Below the pieces are notes generated by a model. It saw nothing but the letters and a program-made list of their open reading frames with translations, made no database searches and was not told the DNA's origin. A stretch of DNA of 64,000 nt. It comes from Shewanella litorisediminis. Its GTDB lineage: Bacteria; Pseudomonadota; Gammaproteobacteria; Enterobacterales; Shewanellaceae. Below are positions 17,588 through 27,099 of this stretch, in pieces. Both the position numbers and the translations under genes were made by a program. The stretch is taken from contig NZ_CP069213.1 in assembly GCF_016834455.1 (NCBI RefSeq), positions 306,001 to 370,000 of the forward strand. Direction: 5' to 3'. The first letter of the stretch is position 1. Each line of letters starts with the position of its first letter.

Positions 17588-18451
17588 TCACTCGACGTTC
17601 TGGATCTGTTCGCGCATCTGCTCGATAAGTACTTTCAGCTCCACCGCGGCAGCAGTGATTTCTGTGCTGATGGACTTGGAGGCGAGGGTGTTCGACTCGC
17701 GGTTGAATTCCTGCATCATAAAGTCGAGCCGACGGCCTTCGCTGCCACCCTTCTTGAGGATGCGGCGGGCCTCGGTGATGTGCGCCTCGAGGCGGTCCAT
17801 TTCTTCGGCCACGTCGAGTTTTTGTGCCAGCAGCACCATTTCCTGCTCGATACGGGTGCTGTCGAGCTCACCCTGAATCTCCGCAAGGCGTGACGTGAGC
17901 TTTTCACGTTGCCATTCAATCACCTTTGGCATGTGCTCGCGCACAATGGCGATTTGACCTTCCACGGCGCCGAGGCGGCTTTCCAGCATCTCCTTGATGG
18001 CATTGCCTTCGCGGCCACGGGCTTCCACAAACTGATCCAGTGCCTTATCGAATGCGCCCAGCAGCTCGGCGCTGATGGCGTCCATGTCCTGCTCGGCGGT
18101 GGCAATGACTCCCGGCCAGCGCAAAATGTCGGTCAGGGCGATGTCGCCTTGTCCGGCTTCGGCTTTAAGCCAATTGGCCGCGCCCAAGAGCTGACGGGCG
18201 AGGTCTTGGTTGATGTTCAGTTCGGCGCCGGTATCGCTGGCAACGTCATAGCGCAGATTGACTTCGACCTTTCCTCGGCTGAGGCGCTTTCTCAAGCGTT
18301 CGCGCAGGGCTGGCTCGAGGCTGCGCAGTTGCTCTGGCAGACGCAGGTAGGTTTCCAGATAGCGCTGATTCACTGAGCGGATTTCAAAAGAGGCGTTGCC
18401 CCAGGAGGCTTTATGCTCGATACGGGCATAGGCGGTCATGCTGTGGATCAT
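17588..18451 (-). CDS. yicC: YicC-family endoribonuclease
   Basis: The 287-aa product starts at MIHSMTAYAR (ATG 18451), the family's usual start; the frame extends upstream without a ribosome site. The C-terminal domain carries RRLDFMMQEFNRESNTLASKS, the family signature. YicC-type proteins are reported to be endoribonucleases or RNA-decay factors. The 3' end is intact. Because known mobilizable islands recombine at the last codons of yicC, the end of this gene probably forms part of the island's attachment site. It is divergent from rph. Confidence 0.93.
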   Translation of the reverse strand: MIHSMTAYARIEHKASWGNASFEIRSVNQRYLETYLRLPEQLRSLEPALRERLRKRLSRGKVEVNLRYDVASDTGAELNINQDLARQLLGAANWLKAEAGQGDIALTDILRWPGVIATAEQDMDAISAELLGAFDKALDQFVEARGREGNAIKEMLESRLGAVEGQIAIVREHMPKVIEWQREKLTSRLAEIQGELDSTRIEQEMVLLAQKLDVAEEMDRLEAHITEARRILKKGGSEGRRLDFMMQEFNRESNTLASKSISTEITAAAVELKVLIEQMREQIQNVE

Positions 18452-18585
18452 AGGGATTCCGGCTGATTTTCGGCTAAGTCTGGACGTCATTATAACCACA
18501 AGCCAGGCCAGCGTCATGGTCCTGAACGTGAGCAAAATCTGCTAATGGCCGTTTAAAACCCGCAGAGCGTGTCTGAAATCCACCA

Positions 18586-18614
18586 TGGCAACTCGCTCTG
18601 CATACCCCTATAAT
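18586..18614 (+). promoter_or_regulatory. predicted promoter of rph
   Basis: TGGCAA and a perfect TATAAT are separated by 17 bp; transcription would begin about 35 bases before the rph start codon. The -35 box is weak. Confidence 0.5.
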
Positions 18615-18658
18615 AGGCAGCCAAATTATTGCGAAATTCATACGTCACAGGAATCGCC

Positions 18659-19372
18659 ATGCGTCCAGGTAATCGTACCCCGGCTCAGACCCGCCCCATC
18701 AGCATCACCCGTAACTTTACCGCCCACGCCGAAGGCTCTGTGCTGGTAGAGTTTGGCGAAACCAAGGTGCTGTGTACCGCCAGTTTCACCGAGGGTGTAC
18801 CACGTTTCCTTAAAGGCAGTGGTCAGGGTTGGTTGACTGCCGAATATGGCATGCTGCCACGTTCTACCCATAGCCGTATGGACCGCGAAGCCGCACGTGG
18901 CAAACAGTCTGGTCGTACCCAGGAAATCCAGCGCCTGATTGGCCGTGCACTGCGCGCTGCCGTGGATTTGAAGCAACTGGGCGAAAACACCATAGTGGTG
19001 GACTGTGACGTTATTCAGGCCGATGGTGGCACCCGCACAGCGGCTATCACAGGTGCCTGTGTGGCACTGGTAGACGCGCTGAACTGGGCCCGCGGTAAGG
19101 GCCTGGTGAAAGCCAATCCACTGAAGTTTTTGATTGCCGCCGTGAGTGTGGGCATACACAACGGCGAAGCCATCTGCGATCTCGAATACGTGGAAGACAG
19201 TGCCGCCGAGACCGACATGAACGTGGTGATGACCGAAACCGGTAAGATCATCGAAGTTCAGGGTACGGCTGAGGGTGAGCCCTTCACCCACGAAGAGCTG
19301 CTCGCCATGCTGGAGCTGGCCAAGCACGGTATCCGTGAAATCATCGATACCCAGAAAGCGGCTCTGAACTGA
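18659..19372 (+). CDS. rph: ribonuclease PH
   Basis: The 237-aa enzyme trims tRNA 3' ends by phosphorolysis. It is full length, starting [14 protein letters not shown] (ATG 18659), with the family blocks [11 protein letters not shown], the [28 protein letters not shown] phosphate- and RNA-binding region, and [19 protein letters not shown]. It is followed by a terminator-like hairpin and pyrE, the classical rph-pyrE pair. Confidence 0.97.
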   Translation: MRPGNRTPAQTRPISITRNFTAHAEGSVLVEFGETKVLCTASFTEGVPRFLKGSGQGWLTAEYGMLPRSTHSRMDREAARGKQSGRTQEIQRLIGRALRAAVDLKQLGENTIVVDCDVIQADGGTRTAAITGACVALVDALNWARGKGLVKANPLKFLIAAVSVGIHNGEAICDLEYVEDSAAETDMNVVMTETGKIIEVQGTAEGEPFTHEELLAMLELAKHGIREIIDTQKAALN

Positions 19373-19390
19373 TTATTGCATTGATTTTTT

Positions 19391-19414
19391 AAAGGCTCCG
19401 AGAGGGGCCTTTTT
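19391..19414 (+). terminator. terminator or attenuator between rph and pyrE
   Basis: AAGGC(T)CC-GAGA-GG(G)GCCTT followed by a T-run lies 62 bases before pyrE. In enteric bacteria the rph-pyrE hairpin mediates UTP-sensitive attenuation through transcription-translation coupling; the same arrangement here suggests similar control. Confidence 0.7.
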
Positions 19415-19475
19415 ACCACCCTACACCTTGTAAATTGGCGGCTTTGGCTGCCAGACACATGATAGAGGAAAGACA

Positions 19476-20117
19476 GTGAAAACCTATCAGCGCGAGTTTA
19501 TTGAGTTTGCTCTCGAGCGTAATGTACTGAGATTCGGTGAGTTTACTCTCAAGTCCGGCCGTAAGAGCCCTTACTTCTTCAACGCCGGTTTGTTCAATAC
19601 CGGTCGCGATCTGGCCCGTCTGGGTCGTTTTTATGCCGCCGCGCTGGTGGATGCGGGTATCGACTACGATTTGCTGTTTGGCCCGGCTTACAAGGGTATT
19701 CCCATTGCCACTACTACGGCGGTAGCGCTGGCCGAACACCACGATATCGACATGCCTTACTGTTTTAACCGTAAAGAGAAAAAAGACCACGGCGAAGGCG
19801 GTAACCTGGTGGGCAGCGAGCTCAAGGGTAAGGTGATGCTGGTGGATGACGTGATCACCGCAGGCACTGCCATTCGTGAATCGATGGAAATCATTCAGGC
19901 CAATGGTGCCGAACTGGCCGGGGTGTTGATTGCACTGGACCGTCAGGAGAAGGGCAAGGGCGAACTCTCTGCCATTCAGGAAGTGGAGCGTGACTTTGGC
20001 TGCGGCATCGTAGCCATCATCAAGCTGGAAGACCTGATTGCCTTCCTCGCCGAGAAGCCAGGCATGGAAGAGGTGCTGAGCTCAGTGCGTACTTACCGCG
20101 AGCAATACGGCATCTGA
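19476..20117 (+). CDS. pyrE: orotate phosphoribosyltransferase
   Basis: The 213-aa enzyme makes orotidine 5'-phosphate from orotate and PRPP in pyrimidine synthesis. The PRPP-binding motif [14 protein letters not shown] lies near residue 120, and the N-terminal [16 protein letters not shown] is typical. Length equals that of the E. coli enzyme. The start is ATG with AGAGGAAAGACA upstream. It is probably co-transcribed with rph, subject to the hairpin at 19391. Confidence 0.97.
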   Translation: MKTYQREFIEFALERNVLRFGEFTLKSGRKSPYFFNAGLFNTGRDLARLGRFYAAALVDAGIDYDLLFGPAYKGIPIATTTAVALAEHHDIDMPYCFNRKEKKDHGEGGNLVGSELKGKVMLVDDVITAGTAIRESMEIIQANGAELAGVLIALDRQEKGKGELSAIQEVERDFGCGIVAIIKLEDLIAFLAEKPGMEEVLSSVRTYREQYGI

Positions 20118-20141
20118 GCCGCTATCATCAGGTAATAAAAA

Positions 20142-20165
20142 ACGCCGCTGATTGCGGCGTTTTTT
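20142..20165. terminator. bidirectional terminator of pyrE and folE
   Basis: ACGCCGC-TGATT-GCGGCGT with A- and T-runs on both sides lies between the convergent pyrE and folE. Confidence 0.85.
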
Positions 20166-20185
20166 ATTGGGAATACGATCAGGTT

Positions 20186-20836
20186 TCAGCGAGGCTGATG
20201 CAAAAATTCCGCGCGGGTGGCCGGGTTGGACTTAAAGATACCGCCCAGCGCCGTGGTGGTAGTGGAGCTGGTGGCATCCATCACACCGCGGGACTTTACG
20301 CAGTAGTGTACGGCATCGATTTTCACTGCCACGTCTTTGGTTTCCAGAAGGGCCTGCAAGGCCACCAGAATTTGCTGGGTCAGGCGTTCCTGTACCTGTG
20401 GACGCTGGGCAAAGAAGCGCACAATACGATTGATTTTGGATAGGCCGATGATTTTCTTGCGCGGCAGATAGGCCACGGTGGCGGTGCCATCTATGGTGAC
20501 CAAATGATGCTCGCAAGTACTGGTCAGGCTGATGTCCTGTACCCGTACCATTTCATCCACGCCCATCTTGTTGTCGATGACGGTGATTTTGGGAAAGTTT
20601 TCGTAGTCGAGGCCGGAAAAGATCTCGTCCACATACATTTTTGCGATGCGGCGGGGGGTATCGGCGAGGCTGTCATCGGTCAAATCCAGTGACATTAGGC
20701 CAAGAATGGCCCGCATATGCTCTTCGATTCGCTCTTTGCGCTCCTCTCTGGAGAGTCCGCAGGGAACCATGGGTGTTTCCAGTCCCCGCTCCAAGAGCGC
20801 GGCCTGAACTTTTTGTGCTGCTTCACTGAGTGCCAT
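20186..20836 (-). CDS. folE: GTP cyclohydrolase I
   Basis: The 216-aa enzyme converts GTP to dihydroneopterin triphosphate, the first step of folate synthesis. Zinc ligands are visible in [11 protein letters not shown] and in [12 protein letters not shown], and the QERLTQQI block is conserved. It is monocistronic, with its own start region at 20837-20960. Nothing unusual is seen. Confidence 0.97.
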   Translation of the reverse strand: MALSEAAQKVQAALLERGLETPMVPCGLSREERKERIEEHMRAILGLMSLDLTDDSLADTPRRIAKMYVDEIFSGLDYENFPKITVIDNKMGVDEMVRVQDISLTSTCEHHLVTIDGTATVAYLPRKKIIGLSKINRIVRFFAQRPQVQERLTQQILVALQALLETKDVAVKIDAVHYCVKSRGVMDATSSTTTTALGGIFKSNPATRAEFLHQPR

Positions 20837-20969
20837 GTTTAACCTCCAACCACATCACCGGCGTCTTCGCCGGAGCGCAATATCAGGGCAATTTACTGGG
20901 GTATTGCGCGAGTGCGGGAGAATACCGCTATTTGGCGTAAATTCATACCGAAATTGTAGCCGACCCATT

Positions 20970-20991
20970 AAAAAACCGGGCGTTTGCCCGG
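20970..20991 (-). terminator. terminator of the slmA operon
   Basis: CCGGGC-GTTT-GCCCGG precedes a T-run on the reverse strand, 56 bases after the slmA stop. Confidence 0.8.
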
Positions 20992-21046
20992 CCTTGCCAA
21001 GAGCTTGTACCGCTTCCAATACCGGGCCATTGGGTGGCAGGCTGGA

Positions 21047-21640
21047 TTAGCTCTGTAACAGCTGCTTTTGAATAAAGCCCCACTGTTCATCGAAATGTTC
21101 GGTGGGCTTTTGTTTGAACTCGCTGCGAATGTACTGGGCGATTCTGCCTTCTGCCACGGCAAGCAGCAGGTTGGCCAGCATGGCTTCGTCGAGCTCGAAT
21201 CCTTTGCCTTCGCGCAGGGTTTTTTCCCGCAGTATCTGCTTAAGCTGGGTTTCAATCTTGGCAAACAGGACGCCGACACGGCTGCGCAAGCGCTCGTTTT
21301 CGCCAAGCAGGGCATCACCGTTCAGTACCCGGGAAATGCCGGGATTGCGCTCGGCAAACAGCAGTAGCAGTTGCAGTACCAGCTGGCAGCGGCGCATGGT
21401 GTCTTTCTCGTCGTCCATGATGAGGTTGATGCGCGACAGCAATGAGTCTTCGATAAATTCGATCAGGCCCTCGAACATGCGGGCCTTACTGGGGAAATGG
21501 CGATATAACGCCGCTTCTGACACCCCGACTTCGGCGGCCAGTTTGGCGGTGGTAATACGTTGTCCCGGATTGGTTTCCAGCATCTGAGCCAGGCACTGGA
21601 GAATATGTTCGCGGCGGCTGATTTTTTCTTTGGCGGCCAT
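21047..21640 (-). CDS. slmA: nucleoid occlusion factor SlmA
   Basis: The 197-aa TetR-family protein starts at [11 protein letters not shown] (ATG 21640); the frame extends upstream but that is overlap with dut. The helix-turn-helix is [24 protein letters not shown] (about residues 30-55). In E. coli SlmA binds specific chromosomal sites and blocks FtsZ assembly over the nucleoid. It forms a tight cluster with dut and coaBC, as in many gammaproteobacteria; its target FtsZ is encoded in the same window. Confidence 0.95.
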   Translation of the reverse strand: MAAKEKISRREHILQCLAQMLETNPGQRITTAKLAAEVGVSEAALYRHFPSKARMFEGLIEFIEDSLLSRINLIMDDEKDTMRRCQLVLQLLLLFAERNPGISRVLNGDALLGENERLRSRVGVLFAKIETQLKQILREKTLREGKGFELDEAMLANLLLAVAEGRIAQYIRSEFKQKPTEHFDEQWGFIQKQLLQS

Positions 21641-21668
21641 TGAGATTCCTTCACACAAAATGCAAACG

Positions 21669-22127
21669 TTAGCGGGTGCCTGAATGGCCAAAACCACCTT
21701 CGCCGCGCATTGAGGTGTCGAACTCGTCCACCAGTTTAAATTCGGCCTGCACCACGGGAACAAACACCAGCTGTGCCAGGCGGTCGCCGATTTGCAGTGT
21801 GTAGGGCTCTTTGCCACGGTTCCAGCAGGAGACCATCAACGGGCCCTGATAGTCAGAGTCAATCAGCCCAACCAGGTTGCCCAGCACTATGCCATGTTTG
21901 TGGCCCATACCTGAGCGGGGCAGGATCACCGCCGCCAGGCTGGGGTCGGCCACATGCACGGCGATGCCGGTGGGTATGAGCACAGTTTCGCCCGGGGCTA
22001 TGGTCAGCTCTGTATCCAGCATGGCTCTGAGGTCCATACCGGCACTGCCCGGCGTGGCATAGGCAGGCAAAGGGAATTCTGAGCCAATGCGGGAGTCGAG
22101 AATTTTCAGTTCGATCGGTGTTTTCAT
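21669..22127 (-). CDS. dut: dUTP diphosphatase
   Basis: The 152-aa trimeric enzyme hydrolyses dUTP to dUMP, keeping uracil out of DNA and feeding thymidylate synthesis. Motifs are [24 protein letters not shown] and the C-terminal GEGGFGHSG arm. The start ATG (22127) overlaps the coaBC stop codon (ATGA), indicating translational coupling. Confidence 0.97.
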   Translation of the reverse strand: MKTPIELKILDSRIGSEFPLPAYATPGSAGMDLRAMLDTELTIAPGETVLIPTGIAVHVADPSLAAVILPRSGMGHKHGIVLGNLVGLIDSDYQGPLMVSCWNRGKEPYTLQIGDRLAQLVFVPVVQAEFKLVDEFDTSMRGEGGFGHSGTR

Positions 22128-23335
22128 TTTTTGGTTATTTTTGTCGATATCAGCGAAAGCAGTTGGTATGCCAGAGACAACTTGTCGGTTGCTGGCAAAT
22201 CCTGGTTGCCCTGGGGCCAAAAGACGCGCAGAGCATTGGTATCTGAGTTAAAACCCTGACCAGGCACGGACACATCGTTGGCCGCGATCATATCGAGATT
22301 TTTGCGCTTTAGCTTATCTCGGGCGTAGGTTTCGACATCATGGGTTTCGGCAGCAAATCCCACCGTAAAGGGTCGCGCCTCCAGAGCTGCGACCGTGGCT
22401 AAGATATCAGGATTGCGCACCAGCGCAAGCTGCATGGTTTCGCTGCTCTTTTTAATTTTGCCAGCAGCCACATCGGCAACCCGATAGTCGGCTACGGCTG
22501 CGCAGCCAATGAAGATGTCTTGCCGGTCAATATCTTGCATCACGGCGGCCAACATCTGCTCTGCTGAGTCCACATTGATGCGGCGCACACCGGCTGGCGT
22601 GGGCAAAGAGACAGGACCAGACACCAGAGTGACCTCTGCGCCCATGGCTACGGCGGCTTTGGCAAGTGCAAAGCCCATCTTGCCGGAGCTGTGGTTGGAG
22701 ATATAGCGTACCGGGTCTATGGCTTCACGGGTCGGGCCGGCAGTCAGCATGAGTTTCAGGCCGTGCAGGGCGGTTGAAATCTGCGCTTTTTCAGCAAAAA
22801 ACTGCTCTGCCAGAGCGCGGATTTCCAGTGGTTCCAGCATACGGCCTGCACCCACTTCGCCACAGGCCTGGCTGCCGCTGCCGGGGCCCCAAATGTGCAT
22901 GCCACGTTGTTGCAGCGTACTTAAATTGGCCTGGGTCGCGGGGTTGGCGTACATCTGCTGATTCATGGCCGGGCAAATGACGATGGGCGCCGAGGTGGCA
23001 AGGCAGGTGGTGGTAATCAGTTCATCCGCCATGCCAACACTCATGCGGGCAATCAGATTGGCCGTGGCAGGGGCCAGAATAATTAGTTCGGCCCAGCGCG
23101 CCAGTTCAATGTGACCCATGGCGGCTTCGGCGGCAGGGTCGAGCAAATCCATGCTGACGGGGTAGCCACTAAGGGCCTGTAACGTCAGGGGGGTGATAAA
23201 TTCGCAGGCGCTTTGGCTCATGACCACGCGCACATCAGCGCCTTGTTCTTTTAGACGGCGCACCAAATCGGCGCTCTTGTAGGCAGCGATGCCGCCACCA
23301 ATCCCCAGCAGGATTTTTCGATTATTCAGGCTCAC
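22124..23335 (-). CDS. coaBC: bifunctional CoaBC (PPC synthetase/decarboxylase)
   Basis: The protein joins cysteine to 4'-phosphopantothenate and decarboxylates the product, two steps of CoA synthesis. The CoaC flavoprotein half begins [22 protein letters not shown], with the [14 protein letters not shown] clamp near residue 130. The CoaB half begins near residue 190 with [26 protein letters not shown] prefer the GTG start at 23335 (VSLNNRK, aligned with family starts) over an upstream ATG at 23377; this gives 403 aa. It is divergent from radC and overlaps dut by four bases. Confidence 0.93.
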   Translation of the reverse strand: MSLNNRKILLGIGGGIAAYKSADLVRRLKEQGADVRVVMSQSACEFITPLTLQALSGYPVSMDLLDPAAEAAMGHIELARWAELIILAPATANLIARMSVGMADELITTTCLATSAPIVICPAMNQQMYANPATQANLSTLQQRGMHIWGPGSGSQACGEVGAGRMLEPLEIRALAEQFFAEKAQISTALHGLKLMLTAGPTREAIDPVRYISNHSSGKMGFALAKAAVAMGAEVTLVSGPVSLPTPAGVRRINVDSAEQMLAAVMQDIDRQDIFIGCAAVADYRVADVAAGKIKKSSETMQLALVRNPDILATVAALEARPFTVGFAAETHDVETYARDKLKRKNLDMIAANDVSVPGQGFNSDTNALRVFWPQGNQDLPATDKLSLAYQLLSLISTKITKK

Positions 23336-23460
23336 ACGCAGATCCCGACTAAAATTAACTGGCGCTAACCATACCATAGACGCCGCCCCAAGAGTGAGCG
23401 GCCAAAGTCAAAAACTTAGCATGGAACAGGTTCCCAAAGACGGGACGCGGGAGGCAAAGG

Positions 23461-24138
23461 ATGGCAATTCGGGACTGGCCTGAAGGAGAGGGGCCCCGTG
23501 AAAAATTATTGCAACGGGGGGCGGCCCATCTATCGGATGCCGAATTACTGGCAGTGCTGCTGAGAAACGGGGTTTGTGGCCACAATGCAGTTGACCTGGC
23601 AAGGCAACTTATCAGTGAATTTGGTGGACTACGACCTTTATTCAGTGCAACTAAGCAGCAGGTGTGTCGACTCCAGGGCTTGGGTCCGGTAAAATACGCC
23701 CAGCTTCAGGCTTCTGCTGAGCTTGCCCGGCGACTGGCGGGTGAATCTTTGCAGCGGGGTGCTGTGCTGACAAGTCCGGATTTGACCCGGGATTACCTGA
23801 GATTTCAGTTGGCGGACAGGGCCTATGAGGTATTTGCCGTCTTGCTGCTCGACAGCCAACACAGGGTCATCCAGTTTGTCGAATTATTTCGAGGCACCAT
23901 AGATGCAGCGTCGGTATATCCCCGAGAGCTGGTGTCGCTGGTGTTGGAAAAGCGGGCGGCAGCGGTCATCGTTTGCCACAACCATCCGTCTGGGGTAGCT
24001 GAACCCAGCCAAGCCGACAGGCGGATCACTGAAAGATTGAAAAATGCCTTGGCAACCATAGATGTATCCTTATTGGATCACATGGTTGTAGGGGACCGGG
24101 AGATAGTCTCCTTTGCCGAGCGAGGGTGGATTGGATGA
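23461..24138 (+). CDS. radC: RadC/YicR-family JAB domain protein
   Basis: The 225-aa protein has an N-terminal helix-hairpin-helix region (LSDAELLAVLLRNG, then LQGLGPVKYAQL) and a C-terminal JAB/MPN domain with the metal-binding motif HNHPSGVAEPSQAD. The role is unsettled; the old DNA-repair name does not rest on firm data. It stands between coaBC (divergent) and rpmBG, the same place as in E. coli. Confidence 0.93.
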   Translation: MAIRDWPEGEGPREKLLQRGAAHLSDAELLAVLLRNGVCGHNAVDLARQLISEFGGLRPLFSATKQQVCRLQGLGPVKYAQLQASAELARRLAGESLQRGAVLTSPDLTRDYLRFQLADRAYEVFAVLLLDSQHRVIQFVELFRGTIDAASVYPRELVSLVLEKRAAAVIVCHNHPSGVAEPSQADRRITERLKNALATIDVSLLDHMVVGDREIVSFAERGWIG

Positions 24139-24145
24139 TCTTTAC

Positions 24146-24174
24146 TTGATCTCCCATGGCCTTTCGTGTATAAA
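24146..24174 (+). promoter_or_regulatory. promoter of rpmBG
   Basis: TTGATC and TATAAA are separated by exactly 17 bp. The GC-rich GCGCCCTC after the -10 resembles the discriminator of growth-regulated ribosomal promoters. Confidence 0.75.
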
Positions 24175-24257
24175 ATGCGCCCTCTTTGTGCCTCGGGCGA
24201 CGGCCATACGAGGTACATTAATGCTCGAGCGTTAAAAACTGTTTGGAGAAGATTGAC

Positions 24258-24494
24258 ATGTCAAGAGTATGCCAAGTTACTGGCAAGCGACCAATGGTTG
24301 GTAACAACCGTTCGCACGCAAAGAACGCGACCCGTCGTCGCTTTTTACCTAACCTGCAGAACCACCGTTTCTGGTTGGAAACTGAAAAGCGCTTCGTACA
24401 GCTGCGTGTTTCCACTAAAGGTATGCGTATCATCGATAAGAAAGGTATCGAAGTAGTTGTTGCTGAACTTCGTGCCCGTGGCGAGAAGGTGTAA
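24258..24494 (+). CDS. rpmB: 50S ribosomal protein L28
   Basis: The 78-aa protein starts [12 protein letters not shown] at ATG 24258 (a frame five codons longer lacks a ribosome site). It is basic, with the family blocks [16 protein letters not shown] and RFVQLRVS. Six bases separate it from rpmG, so the two form one transcript. Confidence 0.97.
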
Positions 24495-24500
24495 TAGAAA

Positions 24501-24674
24501 ATGGCTAAAGCTAAAGGCAATCGCGAAAAGATCAAGCTGGTTTCAAGCGCTAAAACTGGTCACTTCTACACCACTGACAAGAACAAGCGTAACATGCCAG
24601 AAAAGATGGAGATCAAGAAGTTTGATCCTGTGATCCGTCAGCACGTTATCTACAAAGAAGCCAAAATCAAGTAA
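24501..24674 (+). CDS. rpmG: 50S ribosomal protein L33
   Basis: The 57-aa basic protein starts [17 protein letters not shown] and ends [10 protein letters not shown], full length for L33. It has no CxxC zinc pair, so it is the zinc-independent form. It directly follows rpmB and precedes a strong terminator. Confidence 0.97.
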   Translation: MAKAKGNREKIKLVSSAKTGHFYTTDKNKRNMPEKMEIKKFDPVIRQHVIYKEAKIK

Positions 24675-24700
24675 TTTAATTTGCTTGTTACGCTTCTGAA

Positions 24701-24726
24701 AACCCCGGCCCATGCCGGGGTTTTTT
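24701..24726 (+). terminator. terminator of rpmBG
   Basis: AACCCCGGC-CCAT-GCCGGGGTT followed by TTTT. Confidence 0.9.
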
Positions 24727-24870
24727 ATTGCCTGAGTTTCAGGTAAATCTGTGATTTGTGTGCTTTAATGTACTGGTGTGCATTAAGGCGAACATTTTAG
24801 CATTGTTATGCGTTCGCCGTACCGTTTCACTAATATGAAACATGGATTTGGTACAAATAAATGCTTTAAA

Positions 24871-24909
24871 TGTGAATTTAAATTCACTAAAATTGCGCAA
24901 GAATTCAAC
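24871..24909. promoter_or_regulatory. double ARG box (ArgR operator) of argA
   Basis: TGTGAATTTAAATTCACT (24871-24888) is an almost ideal ARG box. A weaker second 18-bp box, with its ATTCA exactly 21 bp further on (24892-24909), follows after a 3-bp gap, the spacing used by hexameric ArgR. It ends 47 bases before the argA start. Confidence 0.85.
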
Positions 24910-24956
24910 TTGGCGCAGTACCTGCTGCGTCGGTGACTGTGAGGACAATACAGCCC

Positions 24957-26279
24957 GTGCGAACTACCGAATTGGTTGACGGTTTTCGTCATTCCGCCCC
25001 CTATGTGAATGCTCACCGCGGCAAGACTTTTGTGGTCATGCTGGGCGGCGAGGCCATGGTACAACCCCAATTTCGCGCCATCATTAACGATGTGGCGTTG
25101 CTGCACAGTTTGGGGATCCGTATCGTGCTGGTTTACGGTGCCAGGCCGCAAATCGATGCGGCGCTTGAGCAACATGGTATAGCGCCTGCGTACCACAATG
25201 GGGTACGCATTACCGACGAAGACACCCTTAAGGTGATTAAGCAGGTCGCCGGAGCGCTCCAGTTCGACATTACCGCGCGGCTGTCCATGAGCCTGTCCAA
25301 TACTCCCATGCAGGGCACGCAGCTGAACGTTGTCAGCGGCAACTTTGTCATTGCCCAGCCGCTGGGTGTGGAAGACGGAGTCGATTTTTGTCTGTCGGGC
25401 CGGGTACGCCGTATCGATGTAAGTGGACTTAAACACCAACTCGACAGCCGCGGCATTGTGCTGATGGGGCCTATTGCCGCCTCGGTTACCGGGGAGAGCT
25501 TTAACCTGACCGCGGAGGAAGTAGCCACTCAGGTGGCGGTGAAGCTCAAAGCGGACAAGATGATCGGTTTCAGTTCGCAAAACGGCATCCTGGACCGTGA
25601 CGGCGAAGTTATCGCCGAGCTGATGCCAAATGATGCCCAGAAGATCTTCTCCAAGATGCAGGAAGGCGGTCAGGCCTGCGTGGGGACGCTGGCATTTTTG
25701 AAGGCCAGTATCGATGCCTGTCGCAGCGGGGTGCCACGTTGTCACCTGGTGAGCTATCTCGAAGATGGCGCCTTGCTGCAAGAGCTGTTCTCCCGTGATG
25801 GCATAGGTACTCAAATAGTGACAGAGAGTGCCGAGCGCCTGCGTCGCGCCTCCATTGCCGATATTGGTGGCATTCTTAACCTGATCCGCCCCATGGAGGA
25901 GCAGGGCATTCTGGTGCGCCGCTCCCGCGAGCAGCTCGAAATGGAAATCGAGCAGTTTATGGTAATTGAGCGGGATGGTCTGGTGATAGGATGCGCCGCG
26001 CTTTATCCGTTTGAAGAAGACAATGCCGGCGAGTTTGCCTGCCTGGTGGTGCACCCTGATTACCGCGATGCAGACCGAGGCAGCCTGCTTTTGAAAAACA
26101 TCATAAGTCAAGCTCGGGTAAGGGGTTACGCCCGCCTGTTTGCACTTACCACACGCAGTATCCACTGGTTTCTGGAGCACGGTTTTGAGTTGGTGGAGGT
26201 CGAGGCCTTACCGACCAAGAAAAAGCAGCTCTACAACTATCAGCGCCGCTCAAAAATTCTCGCATTGGATTTGCAATAA
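24957..26279 (+). CDS. argA: N-acetylglutamate synthase
   Basis: The 440-aa enzyme acetylates glutamate, the first step of arginine synthesis. The N-terminal two thirds is an amino-acid-kinase-like domain ([24 protein letters not shown]) that binds arginine in this family. The C-terminal third is a GNAT acetyltransferase ([18 protein letters not shown]). I choose the GTG at 24957 ([17 protein letters not shown]), which fits family length; another GTG lies at 24933. It is placed behind the double ARG box, so arginine repression is expected. Confidence 0.95.
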   Translation: MRTTELVDGFRHSAPYVNAHRGKTFVVMLGGEAMVQPQFRAIINDVALLHSLGIRIVLVYGARPQIDAALEQHGIAPAYHNGVRITDEDTLKVIKQVAGALQFDITARLSMSLSNTPMQGTQLNVVSGNFVIAQPLGVEDGVDFCLSGRVRRIDVSGLKHQLDSRGIVLMGPIAASVTGESFNLTAEEVATQVAVKLKADKMIGFSSQNGILDRDGEVIAELMPNDAQKIFSKMQEGGQACVGTLAFLKASIDACRSGVPRCHLVSYLEDGALLQELFSRDGIGTQIVTESAERLRRASIADIGGILNLIRPMEEQGILVRRSREQLEMEIEQFMVIERDGLVIGCAALYPFEEDNAGEFACLVVHPDYRDADRGSLLLKNIISQARVRGYARLFALTTRSIHWFLEHGFELVEVEALPTKKKQLYNYQRRSKILALDLQ

Positions 26280-26291
26280 TCCATCCACACG

Positions 26292-26319
26292 AAACAACCA
26301 GCCAAATGGCTGGTTGTTT
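26292..26319 (+). terminator. terminator of argA
   Basis: AAACAACCAGCC-AAAT-GGCTGGTTGTTT is a perfect 12-bp stem ending in T-rich sequence. Confidence 0.85.
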
Positions 26320-26341
26320 GTTTATGGGATTTATTCTCTTT

Positions 26342-26377
26342 GACATTTTATGTCTACGATGCTTGACATATTATGTC
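26342..26377. promoter_or_regulatory. twin dyads GACAT-N3-ATGTC
   Basis: GACAT-TTT-ATGTC (26342-26354) and GACAT-ATT-ATGTC (26365-26377) are 23 bp apart, about two helical turns, in the 100 bp between the argA terminator and the next gene. Paired dyads of this kind are typical operators; the regulator is unknown. Confidence 0.55.
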
Positions 26378-26420
26378 TTTTGCGCAACCTTGGGCAGAAT
26401 CATGATGGGGGAATGGACCG

Positions 26421-26954
26421 ATGACGACGCAAAGTTTTTTACTCACGCCACTGGCGGGCAGCGCCCTCTGGGGGGCTATAGGTTTGCTTGTTGGCGTGAT
26501 ACTGATAGGTTTTTTTGCCAGACGTAAGCCCATGACCAAAACGGCCAGTGCCGTAGCAACAGGCATCATTCTGGCGGTGGTGGGACTGCTGGGGTGGATT
26601 TTCATTGGTGCCTTATCACCCGAGGCCCGCCTGGAGCAGGATAAATTGGTGCTCGACTTGCCCGCTTACAGCCGGACTATTCCTGTGTCTTCGTTACGGC
26701 TCGACGAAGCCAGAGTCGTGGCCGGATCTGATGCCAATGCGCCCAAACTTGGATTTCGCACCAATGGTGTGGGAATGCCGGGATACAATCTGGGGTGGTT
26801 TCGCCTGAAGGGGGATGACGCCAAGGCGCTGGTTTCTGTTACAGGGGACGATCCCTTGCTGATTATCCCGGTGGATGAGGGGTACACCCTGGTACTGAGC
26901 ACGCCAGACGGAGCTGCGCTGCTGGCAGCCCTGAGTAGTGAAAAGGCTCGCTGA
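26421..26954 (+). CDS. membrane protein with bacterial PH-like C-terminal domain
   Basis: This 177-aa protein has two membrane segments (about residues 12-32 and 42-62), followed by an extracytoplasmic or cytoplasmic beta-rich domain of about 110 residues. Its pattern (YSRTIPVSSLRLDEARVV... LGWFRLKGDDAKALVSV... VLSTPDGAALLAAL) resembles bacterial PH domains that end in a phrase like 'ystPd'. Role unknown. It is a single gene between the argA terminator and a convergent rarD, with twin dyads upstream. Confidence 0.65.
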   Translation: MTTQSFLLTPLAGSALWGAIGLLVGVILIGFFARRKPMTKTASAVATGIILAVVGLLGWIFIGALSPEARLEQDKLVLDLPAYSRTIPVSSLRLDEARVVAGSDANAPKLGFRTNGVGMPGYNLGWFRLKGDDAKALVSVTGDDPLLIIPVDEGYTLVLSTPDGAALLAALSSEKAR

Positions 26955-27042
26955 TGATGGCGATTGGCGCAGCGAGTCAGCAGCCAGACCCATCAAAGAT
27001 CGCATCAGGGTCTCGGGGCTGAACCAGAGTCCCAAGACTAAA

Positions 27043-27068
27043 AAGCCCGGGTTTACATGCCCGGGCTT
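27043..27068. terminator. terminator between convergent genes
   Basis: AAGCCCGGG and CCCGGGCTT form a 9-bp stem, with A- and T-rich flanks, between the PH-like gene (ends 26954) and rarD (ends 27100). Confidence 0.7.
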
Positions 27069-27099
27069 CTTTGTCTGAGTGCGTTGGTGATTGGGTCGC

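Noticed and set aside
17588..17600. yicC 3' end as an exact attachment repeat within the window
   Set aside because: I could not find a second copy of CACTCGACGTTCTGG to the left, so I do not mark an att site as a feature.
24783..26180. 465-codon reverse frame opposite argA
   Set aside because: Composition of a shadow frame, and argA with its ARG boxes accounts for the region.
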